Below, one piece after another: positions 31,207 through 39,168 of a DNA stretch of 64,000 bases. The translations under genes and the position numbers were made by a program. The notes beneath the pieces are model-generated. The model was not told the origin of the DNA, ran no database searches, and saw only the letters and a list, made by a program, of their open reading frames with translations. Positions within the stretch are counted from its first letter, which is position 1; each line of letters starts with the position of its first letter. Source of the stretch: DTU078 sp002397345 (GTDB lineage Bacteria; Bacillota; Clostridia; Oscillospirales; CAG-272); assembly GCA_937875545.1 (NCBI GenBank), contig CALLYE010000073.1:1-64000 (forward strand), read 5' to 3'.

Positions 31207-33684
31207 TTATTTAAGCAATTCGTCTACTTCAAAATTTTCGAGATTCACAAAAGATTTCGCGTCCGAGGTGTTATAAGGCATGCCTTTACTGATACTGCGG
31301 CGCTCCATATAGCCGCCCATGCCCTCTAACAGCGTAAGCACTTCCCTTTCATCTGATTTGATATCGAACACATATATCCCGTGCGTCGCGCATTCGGGGT
31401 ACATTTCAAGCAGCTCGGTTTTCGCGTTCTCAGTTGCGCATAAACCCGGATCTTTTAAGGTGTAATAAGCGCGTACTTTCTTCTCCGCTTCGGCGGAGGT
31501 CGGATATTTGACGGTGAAAATGCTTTCAAAAGTTCCCCTGTCAACCATATACGGCAGCAGCCCCATAGGTTTGCCGTTGATCTCGTATACGAGGGAATAC
31601 GAGTCCTGCCATCCCTTAACTTCTTTCATCGCGATACGATTGAGCAGATCTGTTGCTTCTTTGTGAACGCTTACCTTTATGGATGTTATCTGGTCAGCCT
31701 GTTCTTTGGGCAGTCTCATCTCCTTCACATAATCCTGCCGCCCGTCGGTGACGAAATAATCCAGCAGCGCGGCATAAAGCAATTGATTTTCTATCTTGAC
31801 ATATTCGCCCGCGGGAGCTTCTTCAACCGGCGGGATATCCAAATCCGGGTTGGCGGATTTATCTGTTTTAATATCGATAAGTTCTATAACCCACGCGTCA
31901 TAATCCCCCGTTTTGACGCTGTCGGAGATATCATCAAGCGGCTGTTCCTGACCGTTGACCGTAAAACTGTCGAGATTCCCGAACAGTTTCAAATCCGCCA
32001 GCGAGAAAGAACCGCCCGCAATCAAAGGGTCAAACAGCCCCGCCGCGTTCATGATGGAAACGAGTAATGCTGTTTCCCTTTCTGACCTGACCGGGTCAAG
32101 CACATACAAGTTTTCTTTTTCTACCATAGGATATAAATCCAAGAACTCTTTATAGCGTGTGGGCTGGGTGTTCCCGTTTTTATCTACAAACGACAAGCCG
32201 GTATTTCTCATTTCTTCACCGACAAGGCAGTGGAACGCGTCGAAAACCCTGGCATAGGTTACTTCTTTTGACACATTGCTTATACCAAGACTCTTCAGCG
32301 CGGGTTGGACGATATTCTCATATCTGTCTTTTGAAAAATATTCGGGCAGCACACCCAAACGCACGCCGTTGATTGATACATCCGCGAAGGTGGTTTCTTC
32401 ACCGTTGCGGTCAGGCATTTTAACAAGCTCTACATTTACAGATGTTATTTCGTCCAGTTGTTCGTCGGTTACCTCGCCGCCAAAATATTCGCTGACGGCA
32501 AGCCCTATGACGGGGTTGACAAAACGCGATTTTTCGCCGTCCGCGGCTGAAACCGATATGGTCGGTACACCGCAGGAGGATAAAAACAGCACGTTTAACA
32601 TCAGCGCTGACAATATAAAAACAGCCACGATGATAACGGATTTTTTATTATTTGACTTTTTCATGTTTATAAACCTCCGTTTAATAAAATTAAAGTCACG
32701 GCTTCCCTCAAGGAAGATTGCAGTATTGGTTAATTTACGTTCATCCGTTCTTTTTCCGCCGTATGAAGCAAGCATATCGAAGATCATACCCGCGTATGCC
32801 CCGCGCGTTTCCCGACCTGTTATGGCGAGAACGCGCTCGTCGCAGGACAGCTCACAGTCCTCGTACCGCAGACGGGAGAGGACGCCAAACAGCGGATTGA
32901 ACCAGTGCAGGGCGCAGATAAACAGCGAAAACCCGGCGTACAGTACGTCCAGCCGTTTTACATGGATAAGCTCGTGGATGAATATCAGGCGCAATTCGCC
33001 CTCATTCCTGTTAATATCACAGCGAGGTATATAGACTACAGGTTTAAACAGTCCCGCGAGACAGGGCGATATGAGATGTCCGTCGTCCACTACGCGAAGC
33101 GCGACGTTTTGTTTTATACCCGCCTCGTCTCTACATTCATAGAACGTCAGGGTATGCTTCGGCTCGGTACAATGAGAGAACCGATACATCCGCCGCAGTG
33201 TCTTTTTATATGCCGCCGCGTTTTTAATGATGATAAAGACCACGCCCGCGATCCATATCGTAAACAGACCGGCGGAGATTTTTCCCGCGCAGGCTTTTAA
33301 TGCTGTGAGCGCTTTATTTATTACGCTCTCGTTTTTGCGTACAGGCGTTATTATGACATCGGAAACTGTTTTTTGCAGTATGCCGCCGTCAATTTGACGC
33401 GAGACGCGAGGGATATAGGATATGTCGGGTATACCGTCCAATGCAATGTCGGTATACAGCGGATACGCGGCGGCGGTTTCCGCCGGCTTTGTGATGACCG
33501 GCAATTTTATCCGCAGCGGCAGTATCGCCAACAGCAGGACAGGCAGCCACAGATAATATTTTACGCGTCCCGAAGCGTCTTTGAACACGGTGCGCCGCAG
33601 GATTAACAGAAACGCGATGGTTATCACGCTGCACAGAGATAACAGCGCGAGGGTGTATGCCGTATAGAAAGTAAAATTATACAT
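31207..33684 (-). CDS. BlaR1/MecR1-like M56 metallopeptidase receptor with duplicated C-terminal module
   Basis: An 825-residue membrane receptor-protease. The N-terminal part has several membrane helices (about 5-160), then the M56 zinc-protease segment LRLIFIHELIHVKRLD (HELIH, about residue 235) and EDCELSCDERVLA. Another membrane segment with a Cys (SALMLNVLFLSSCG, about 365-380) leads to an outer region that is not a penicillin-binding domain. That region is two tandem copies of a module of about 190 residues, each with ITSxxV, ING(V/K)xxGLLP, and a region before (N/G)(L/I)YV(L/F)D. By analogy with BlaR1, ligand binding outside would activate cleavage of the BlaI-like repressor encoded 17 bp upstream. 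Ligand unknown. Confidence 0.85.
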   Translation of the reverse strand: MYNFTFYTAYTLALLSLCSVITIAFLLILRRTVFKDASGRVKYYLWLPVLLLAILPLRIKLPVITKPAETAAAYPLYTDIALDGIPDISYIPRVSRQIDGGILQKTVSDVIITPVRKNESVINKALTALKACAGKISAGLFTIWIAGVVFIIIKNAAAYKKTLRRMYRFSHCTEPKHTLTFYECRDEAGIKQNVALRVVDDGHLISPCLAGLFKPVVYIPRCDINRNEGELRLIFIHELIHVKRLDVLYAGFSLFICALHWFNPLFGVLSRLRYEDCELSCDERVLAITGRETRGAYAGMIFDMLASYGGKRTDERKLTNTAIFLEGSRDFNFIKRRFINMKKSNNKKSVIIVAVFILSALMLNVLFLSSCGVPTISVSAADGEKSRFVNPVIGLAVSEYFGGEVTDEQLDEITSVNVELVKMPDRNGEETTFADVSINGVRLGVLPEYFSKDRYENIVQPALKSLGISNVSKEVTYARVFDAFHCLVGEEMRNTGLSFVDKNGNTQPTRYKEFLDLYPMVEKENLYVLDPVRSERETALLVSIMNAAGLFDPLIAGGSFSLADLKLFGNLDSFTVNGQEQPLDDISDSVKTGDYDAWVIELIDIKTDKSANPDLDIPPVEEAPAGEYVKIENQLLYAALLDYFVTDGRQDYVKEMRLPKEQADQITSIKVSVHKEATDLLNRIAMKEVKGWQDSYSLVYEINGKPMGLLPYMVDRGTFESIFTVKYPTSAEAEKKVRAYYTLKDPGLCATENAKTELLEMYPECATHGIYVFDIKSDEREVLTLLEGMGGYMERRSISKGMPYNTSDAKSFVNLENFEVDELLK

Positions 33685-33700
33685 AGCATTCCCTCTCGTT

Positions 33701-34108
33701 TTACGGGTTTTTGTCCGGGCGGAATTCTGCCATCCAGTCCCGCAGTTCCGCTATTTCTTCTTCGCTGAGCTTTTTGCTTTTAAACAATGCCATGATAAGG
33801 TTCTTCGGGCTGTCTTTGTACATCGAGGATATGAAGTGGTCGGTCGCCTCGTTTTTGTATTCTTCCTCCCGCACAAGCGGAATATAATAATTTGTGCGCC
33901 CTGACTTATCGATGGATATGAAGCCCTTGTCTTTCAGCCGTGTTATCAGGGTCAAAACGGTAGTCAGACTGCGCCCCGCGATTTGCTCCGGGTAACGCAG
34001 CATCAGGTCGCCCGCCGTAATGTTTTCCGCGCCGTTCCGTTTCATGTCCCAGATAAGCTGCATTATAAGCAGCTCGGTTTCAGACAGCCGTGTCTTTTTT
34101 TGGCCCAA
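33701..34108 (-). CDS. BlaI/MecI-family repressor
   Basis: A 135-residue winged-helix repressor. LSETELLIMQLIWDM, RSLTTVLTLITRLKDKGFISIDKSGRTNYYIPLV (recognition helix and wing) and a C-terminal dimerisation helix region are typical. I chose the TTG start at 34108, 6 nt after GGAGGTG; a longer reading from 34144 lacks a RBS. It would bind a dyad in its own promoter and be inactivated by the BlaR1-like protease encoded next. No beta-lactamase lies nearby, so targets other than a lactamase are likely, possibly the pair itself and the small membrane gene at 30703. Confidence 0.9.
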   Translation of the reverse strand: MGQKKTRLSETELLIMQLIWDMKRNGAENITAGDLMLRYPEQIAGRSLTTVLTLITRLKDKGFISIDKSGRTNYYIPLVREEEYKNEATDHFISSMYKDSPKNLIMALFKSKKLSEEEIAELRDWMAEFRPDKNP

Positions 34109-34156
34109 TCGTATCACCTCCGAAAAAATATTGAGTTGATGCATCTCTCTGGTAAC

Positions 34157-34189
34157 AGTATACTCCGTTGTTCTACATTTGTCAAGTAG
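34157..34189 (-). promoter_or_regulatory. Promoter and likely operator of the BlaI/BlaR1-like operon
   Basis: Minus strand: TTGACA (34185-34180), 17-nt spacer, TATACT (34162-34157). The -35 box lies within the interrupted dyad CTAC...GTAG at 34173-34189, a plausible repressor site resembling the TACA/TGTA half-sites of BlaI operators. Confidence 0.65.
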
Positions 34190-34195
34190 TGTTTT

Positions 34196-34228
34196 AAAAA
34201 TAAAACCGCCGAGAAGCGGTTTTATTTT
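34196..34228 (-). terminator. Terminator after the SUMF1-fusion gene / small ORF
   Basis: AATAAAACCGC-CGAGAA-GCGGTTTTATTT. It lies between the BlaI promoter and the end of a possible 23-codon frame and would end minus-strand transcripts coming from 36980. Confidence 0.7.
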
Positions 34229-34234
34229 TAGTGT

Positions 34235-34306
34235 TTATTTTTTTACGAAGAACGCTTCCCACACTGCGATGACAAAGCCCGCGACGCACATAAGGCAAAA
34301 TATCAT
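34235..34306 (-). CDS. Possible 23-residue small membrane protein
   Basis: ATG at 34306 begins MIFCLMCVAGFVIAVWEAFF plus VKK: a single hydrophobic helix ending in two Lys. No RBS lies before this ATG. An upstream GTG with AAAGG 6 nt before it leads into the same protein only if one frame shift occurs at a run of six A residues. It could be a small membrane peptide or a decayed gene; low confidence. Confidence 0.3.
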   Translation of the reverse strand: MIFCLMCVAGFVIAVWEAFFVKK

Positions 34307-34370
34307 GAGGAGCGGCGTTTTTTAGCACTGTTAACCTTTTGTTAACGATGTGTTAATTGAGTTTTTTTAC

Positions 34371-36980
34371 CTATTTAATTTTCTTTTCGGTTATCCCGTC
34401 GGTTTCGTTATAAGCGAGCAGCAAGCCGCCCGCTTCGTCCTCTGGTTTTATATGTACAACATATTCGCCGTCGAGCCGTCCGTCGGGCAGGTCAACCCCG
34501 CGCGAGAGCAAAAATTCCGATATCTGCGCCGTATATCTGTGTTGTATTGCGTTCCGGTTTTCCTCGCTGCGTGGCAAGTCAATACGCAGGGTCGCACCGC
34601 GCCCGATATTGCGCGTACCGTTAACGCGCTTATGCAACAACATACCGGCGAAATCGCTTTTGTTAAACTTATCACCGTCCAGCGCCGTCAGCTCCGCGAC
34701 GTCGACGGCGATAAGCAGACCGCCCGCATTAACAAACTTTTTAATCTTACGCAGCGTTTCGTTTCTGTAAACACCTCCAGCGATCAAAAACAGCGCCCTG
34801 ACACCTCCAAGCGCGCCGTCCGCGGCCGATATATCGCCTATACAAGCGAAATCGGCGAAGTCGCGCAATGCCGCCATGAACCGGCGCGTATAATCGTGTA
34901 TCGAGGGGTCAAAAATCGCGGGTAGATCGGGATATAATACCGCTATCTCACGTTTCGGTGTGCCGCGTCTTAGAAATTGAAGGTTATTCGACAACGCCTT
35001 CATGCCGTCGCTGTAATTTTCGGTATGAGCGGCTCCCGCGCGGATCGTCGGATTATTTATTTGCAGCTCGCTCGCACCCGACGCCGCCGCGATATGAACG
35101 AGCGCCGCCGCCTGCTTCTCCGATTTCGGAAACGCTCCGCACAGCGCAATCTCCGTACCGTAAAAAGTGCCCGCCGACACCGCCAGGATTATACCGTTTA
35201 TATCGGCGGGAGTCAGACAGCCGGCACCCTTCACGATGACGCCCGCGCCGTATTCGGCTGCGATTTTACACTGTTCCTCTTGTTCAGCCGTCATCCAGCT
35301 CTCGCATTGACCGCCAACCTGCAGCCATAACTTCGCGCCGGGAAAATATCTTTTCGCAAGCTTCAGCCCCGCGGCGCAATATTCTGTTTTTGACGCTCGG
35401 TACCAATCTATAAAATCGATCAGCCTGCGCATTTCCTCCGGCGACGCACAGCGTATCCGTCCCGCGGCGGTAGGTTCATCAACGCGGAAATCAAGCGGCG
35501 TAGTGAACACCGGCGGATAGCAGATTTTATTAAAATCGATGAACGATTCGCCCCACGCGGTGTTAAGGTTGTTTATATCACCGTATTTTTTAACCATTGT
35601 GGATTTAAAATCTTCGCGCGCAAACGAATCGCCGCACCAATAGCCCGCGTGAACGTGACAACAATCGGATTTATCCGCCGCTATGATACCGCCGTCATTC
35701 GATATCTCCGATCCTGATACGCTGCACACATCCAGCGTCAATTCTTCTACTTGACCATATCTGCTCTGATGCTCTGCAGCGGCGGCGAAAAAGCGTTCGA
35801 TATGGCGAAAAAAACGCTTGTCCCATATTGACTGTCTGCAAGTCGTCATGCCGTGTTCAAGACAAAAGGCGGGATAATAGTCGCGCGATTGGCGGAACCA
35901 GTTCGGCAGCGAATATGCCGGACCGGCGATAAAACAGGGCCGCCATCTCAGCCCCGCGCCGCGCGCATGGGTATACAATCTGTCCCACTCGGAAAAATCC
36001 CACTCTCCCCTGCCCTTTTTTTCGCATGACGCCCATGTCACGGGCTGCTCTACGCATCCAAAGCCAAGCTCCGCAAGCCGCCGCAGATCGGTATCGGATC
36101 CGGGATCAATCACAGCACACAGCATAGCTTTGTCGGCGGTTGTCGATGCGCCAACGGGCAGCTCGGGTTCGCAAACGGCGCTCCTGACGACCGGCGTTCC
36201 ATTGCCCCGGAGCGGTGATAAAACCGGATCTGCCGAGCGGTCGCCGGCAAGCAGACGCTCGGCGTCAGCGGCATCGATGGCGCAGCGGAACCCGCAAAAG
36301 TTCGAAGCCGCTCCGTGTTCCGCCCGGCGGCGGCGCGAGATGCGCAGGTCGCGTATCGTCGAGTGATAACAGCCGCCGCGCTGCACGGCGATATTATTTA
36401 TAATGCCGTCCGGGGCGGATTTACCGAATTCTGTATCGCTGTAGTCATAATAATGACCACCCGTCCACTCCCATACATTGCCCGCCATATCGTATAAACC
36501 GAAGTGGTTGGGCAGGTAGGTCTTGACCGGTGAAGCGTGTTTATAACCGTCGTTGAAATACGGGTTCCGCCATTCGTAATCGGAGCAGCTATCGGCGAAA
36601 TTGGCGTATTTGTTCGCTTCATATTCATTTGTGCCCCACGGATAAGCGGCGCCGCGCGCTCCGCCAGAAGCGGCGTATTCCCACTCAGCCTCGCTGGGTA
36701 AACGTTTGCCCGCCCAGCGGGCGTAGGCGATTGCGTCGAGCCTGCTCACCCTGACAACCGGGGAGTTTGGGCAATCGAGAAAATAATTGTCGTATTCCTC
36801 CCATTCGGGCGAAAGCGGATATGGTTTACCCGTCGCATCGCAGAAAGCGCGGTATTCGGCGTTGGTAACAGGCGCTTCGTCAATATAAAAATCATGGATT
36901 TTAACCGTGTGGGGGGGCGCTTCTTCCGGATAGCCGTCATCCGCGCCCACACGATATATCGCTGCGGGAATATATCGCAT
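34371..36980 (-). CDS. SUMF1/FGE-fold domain fused to a GH42-like TIM-barrel domain
   Basis: An 869-residue two-part protein without signal peptide. Residues about 1-240 match the formylglycine-generating-enzyme-sulfatase fold (APVTNAEYRAFCDATG, KRLPSEAEWEYAASGG, YDMAGNVWEWTGG, RGGCYH, FCGFRCA). The pair of Cys that carries out oxidation in true FGE is not seen at its usual place after RGGxW, so sulfatase activation is doubtful. Residues about 275-865 look like a beta-galactosidase/GH42-like barrel (GVEQPVTW-type segment, WDFSEWDRLYTHARGAGL, NTAWGE, LQVGGQCESW), ending with a Rossmann-like domain with FLIAGGVYRNETLRKIKKFV. I cannot place its catalytic residues with certainty. Start ATG with a poor RBS. 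Confidence 0.72.
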   Translation of the reverse strand: MRYIPAAIYRVGADDGYPEEAPPHTVKIHDFYIDEAPVTNAEYRAFCDATGKPYPLSPEWEEYDNYFLDCPNSPVVRVSRLDAIAYARWAGKRLPSEAEWEYAASGGARGAAYPWGTNEYEANKYANFADSCSDYEWRNPYFNDGYKHASPVKTYLPNHFGLYDMAGNVWEWTGGHYYDYSDTEFGKSAPDGIINNIAVQRGGCYHSTIRDLRISRRRRAEHGAASNFCGFRCAIDAADAERLLAGDRSADPVLSPLRGNGTPVVRSAVCEPELPVGASTTADKAMLCAVIDPGSDTDLRRLAELGFGCVEQPVTWASCEKKGRGEWDFSEWDRLYTHARGAGLRWRPCFIAGPAYSLPNWFRQSRDYYPAFCLEHGMTTCRQSIWDKRFFRHIERFFAAAAEHQSRYGQVEELTLDVCSVSGSEISNDGGIIAADKSDCCHVHAGYWCGDSFAREDFKSTMVKKYGDINNLNTAWGESFIDFNKICYPPVFTTPLDFRVDEPTAAGRIRCASPEEMRRLIDFIDWYRASKTEYCAAGLKLAKRYFPGAKLWLQVGGQCESWMTAEQEEQCKIAAEYGAGVIVKGAGCLTPADINGIILAVSAGTFYGTEIALCGAFPKSEKQAAALVHIAAASGASELQINNPTIRAGAAHTENYSDGMKALSNNLQFLRRGTPKREIAVLYPDLPAIFDPSIHDYTRRFMAALRDFADFACIGDISAADGALGGVRALFLIAGGVYRNETLRKIKKFVNAGGLLIAVDVAELTALDGDKFNKSDFAGMLLHKRVNGTRNIGRGATLRIDLPRSEENRNAIQHRYTAQISEFLLSRGVDLPDGRLDGEYVVHIKPEDEAGGLLLAYNETDGITEKKIK

Positions 36981-37063
36981 TGTCTTGTCCGCAAGGATTA
37001 TTGGATCTCTTATAATGTCATTCTCCCCCTATAAATATAAAATAAGTAAATACCGCGGGAGAT

Positions 37064-37116
37064 GGGTGATCGCCCCTACATAATGCGTTTACCGCACATT
37101 GTAGGGGCGACCACCC
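37064..37116. repeat. TGTAGGGGCGACC inverted repeat
   Basis: Arms GGGTGATCGCCCCTACA (37064-37080) and TGTAGGGGCGACCACCC (37100-37116) pair over 17 bp with one mismatch; the centre contains TGCG-TTTAC-CGCA. Located between the SUMF1-fusion gene and the sugar isomerase gene. Confidence 0.7.
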
Positions 37117-37134
37117 GTAGCTTGTTTTAAAATA

Positions 37135-37920
37135 TTATTTTATACCGTGCGCCGCCAATTTTTCGCGCAGGAAATCCGCCGCCATGCGAACATCGGCTTC
37201 AGGATTGCCGCCGACCTCACGTTCGATGGTTAAAAAGCCGTTGAACCCGGTCGATGCGAGCGCGGGCAGATATTCATCAAAGTTGACGTTGCCGCTTCCG
37301 AGCGGCAGTTCCTCCCAGCCTTCGCAGTTGCCGACCATGACGCCGTCCTTGGCGTGGGTATGTACGATATATTTCCCCAGTACCTTTACCGCTTCGGAGG
37401 CGATGTCGCCGACACACATTACAAGGTTCGCGGGGTCAAAGTTTACGCGCACGCCCTGTGCGCCGAGGCTGTCTAAAAAGTCGCGCAGCACAACCGCTTT
37501 TTCCGGCCCGGTTTCAACCGCAAAGGTCGCGCCGATAGAATCTCCGTATTCAGCCAGCTCGCGGCAGGCGGCGCGCATGATCTCTTTGGTTTTGCACTCA
37601 TCCTCGGGTACGACCCCGATATGCGTGGTGACTATCGAGCAGCCCAACTTTTTAGATAAGTCGAGTACGCGTTTCGATTTGTCGATCAGTTCGGGATTAC
37701 GGTCGGGGTCTGTGAATCCATGGCCGAAATCGCCGCACAGCGCGGAAAATACCAGTCCGTGACCGGTTACAATATCGAGCAGTTCGCGCGCCTGCGCGTC
37801 TGTCATATTATAATCGTCCGTTGCATATTTTTGTATGCCCTGCGCGCCTAAATCAGCGGCGATGCGGACACCCTCCTTGAAATCGCGGCGGAAACTTTCC
37901 ACCATGACGCCAATTTTCAT
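37135..37920 (-). CDS. Sugar phosphate isomerase/epimerase (xylose isomerase-like TIM barrel)
   Basis: A 261-residue TIM-barrel protein of the AP-endonuclease-2 superfamily. KIGVMVESFRRDFKEGVRIAADLGAQGIQ at the start, SALCGDFGHGF, VTTHIG, FAVETGPE (metal Glu, about 160), VNFDPANLVMCVGD (metal Asp, about 182), YIVHTHAKDG and the C-terminal GFLTIEREVG (Glu) make up the metal-binding set. It probably isomerises or epimerises a keto sugar or inositol derivative. RBS GGAGG lies about 8 nt before the ATG. Transcribed from the minus-strand half of the mirror-image promoter at 37989-38046. Confidence 0.9.
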   Translation of the reverse strand: MKIGVMVESFRRDFKEGVRIAADLGAQGIQKYATDDYNMTDAQARELLDIVTGHGLVFSALCGDFGHGFTDPDRNPELIDKSKRVLDLSKKLGCSIVTTHIGVVPEDECKTKEIMRAACRELAEYGDSIGATFAVETGPEKAVVLRDFLDSLGAQGVRVNFDPANLVMCVGDIASEAVKVLGKYIVHTHAKDGVMVGNCEGWEELPLGSGNVNFDEYLPALASTGFNGFLTIEREVGGNPEADVRMAADFLREKLAAHGIK

Positions 37921-37988
37921 TATTAAAATACCTCCGAAATATTGTTTTTAATAGCGGGGGGCAAGCACCCACCCTGCGGTTTATACTT

Positions 37989-38046
37989 ATTATACTTAAT
38001 TTTTTCCACTTTGTCTATAGACAAATTCTTATTTTTATTATATAAT
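37989..38046. promoter_or_regulatory. Mirror-image divergent promoters around a 16-bp palindrome
   Basis: The perfect palindrome TTTGTCTATAGACAAA (38010-38025) supplies TAGACA as -35 box on both strands, abutting at its centre. Plus strand: 38018-38023, 17 nt, TATAAT 38041-38046. Minus strand: 38017-38012, 17 nt, TATAAT 37994-37989. One bound regulator would control the isomerase and the HAD gene together. Confidence 0.8.
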
Positions 38047-38179
38047 ATTAACTAATCACAAATATTATTAATAAGATATAACTTGAACAACCGGTTTTAA
38101 TATGGTAAAACTTTTTGTTCAAATAGGGAGTTTTGTGCTTCGCACCCGCGTCAGAAATTAAAAGGATGGTTATAATAAT

Positions 38180-38971
38180 ATGGCGTCACCTTTACCGGCG
38201 ATAAGTGAAAAAAAGGCGTTCATCATCGATATGGACGGAGTTATATACCACGGAAACAAATTGCTTCCGCATGTACCCGCGTTTGTGGACTGGCTTGTGG
38301 ATAATAACAAGCAGTTTTTATTTTTAACCAACAGCAGCGAGCGCGCGCCCCGCGAGCTGTGCCACAAGCTCAGCCGCATGGGACTGTCAATCAGTGAGGA
38401 GCATTTTTACACCAGCGCGCTTGCCACGGCGTCATTTTTGTCCAACCAGTGCCCGGGCGGAAGCGTTTATGTCATCGGAGAACCGGGGCTTGTCAACGCG
38501 CTTTACGACGCCGGATTGAGCATGAACGATTATAACCCCGATTATGTGGTGTTCGGCGAAACGCGCTCGCTGTCCTATGAAAAGATCGAGAGGGCTGTCA
38601 AACTTGTGCAGCGCGGCGCTAAACTGATCGGCACAAACACCGACCTCACCGCGCCGTCGGAGAACGGTATCATCCCCGCCTGCCGCGCCCTGATTTCACC
38701 CATCGAGATGACAACAGGCAAAAGCGCCTATTACATCGGGAAACCCAACCCGCTCATCATGCGCCACGCTATTAAAAAGCTCGGCTGTCATCACGCTGAG
38801 GTTGCCATCATCGGCGACCGCATGGACACCGACATTGTCGCAGGTATCGAAAGTGAGCTTGATACCATACTCGTTCTTTCCGGCGTCACCACTCTCGATA
38901 CGATCAATCTTTTCCCATATCGACCCACATATATTTACCCGCATGTAGGCGCCATCATCGGCGAGGAATGA
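38180..38971 (+). CDS. HAD-IIA phosphatase (NagD-like)
   Basis: A 263-residue haloacid-dehalogenase-family phosphatase of the IIA subclass, which has a C2 cap. The nucleophile motif is IIDMDGVIYHGN (about 12-23), motif II is LTNSSERAP (about 48-56), motif III Lys lies in GKPNPLIM (about 190) and motif IV is IIGDRMDTDIVAGIESE (about 210). NagD-type enzymes dephosphorylate sugar phosphates, nucleotides or pyridoxal phosphate. RBS AAAAGGA lies 12 nt upstream of the ATG. It shares the mirror promoter with the sugar isomerase, suggesting a joint role with a phosphosugar, although the substrate is not known. Confidence 0.92.
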   Translation: MASPLPAISEKKAFIIDMDGVIYHGNKLLPHVPAFVDWLVDNNKQFLFLTNSSERAPRELCHKLSRMGLSISEEHFYTSALATASFLSNQCPGGSVYVIGEPGLVNALYDAGLSMNDYNPDYVVFGETRSLSYEKIERAVKLVQRGAKLIGTNTDLTAPSENGIIPACRALISPIEMTTGKSAYYIGKPNPLIMRHAIKKLGCHHAEVAIIGDRMDTDIVAGIESELDTILVLSGVTTLDTINLFPYRPTYIYPHVGAIIGEE

Positions 38972-39168
38972 ATAAAGAGCGGTATTTACGCGTATATTGG
39001 GAGCTTTGTCACCTGCTTAATAATAATTTAAGACTTTATGTACTTCTATATTAATATTTTTTATGGTACAATCAGTCACAGTAAAAATGAAGGCGCGCGC
39101 GGACATTAACGTACATAAAACTTGAAATGCCGGCAGGAGATTTTTTCTGCTGTGATGTGATAAACAAT

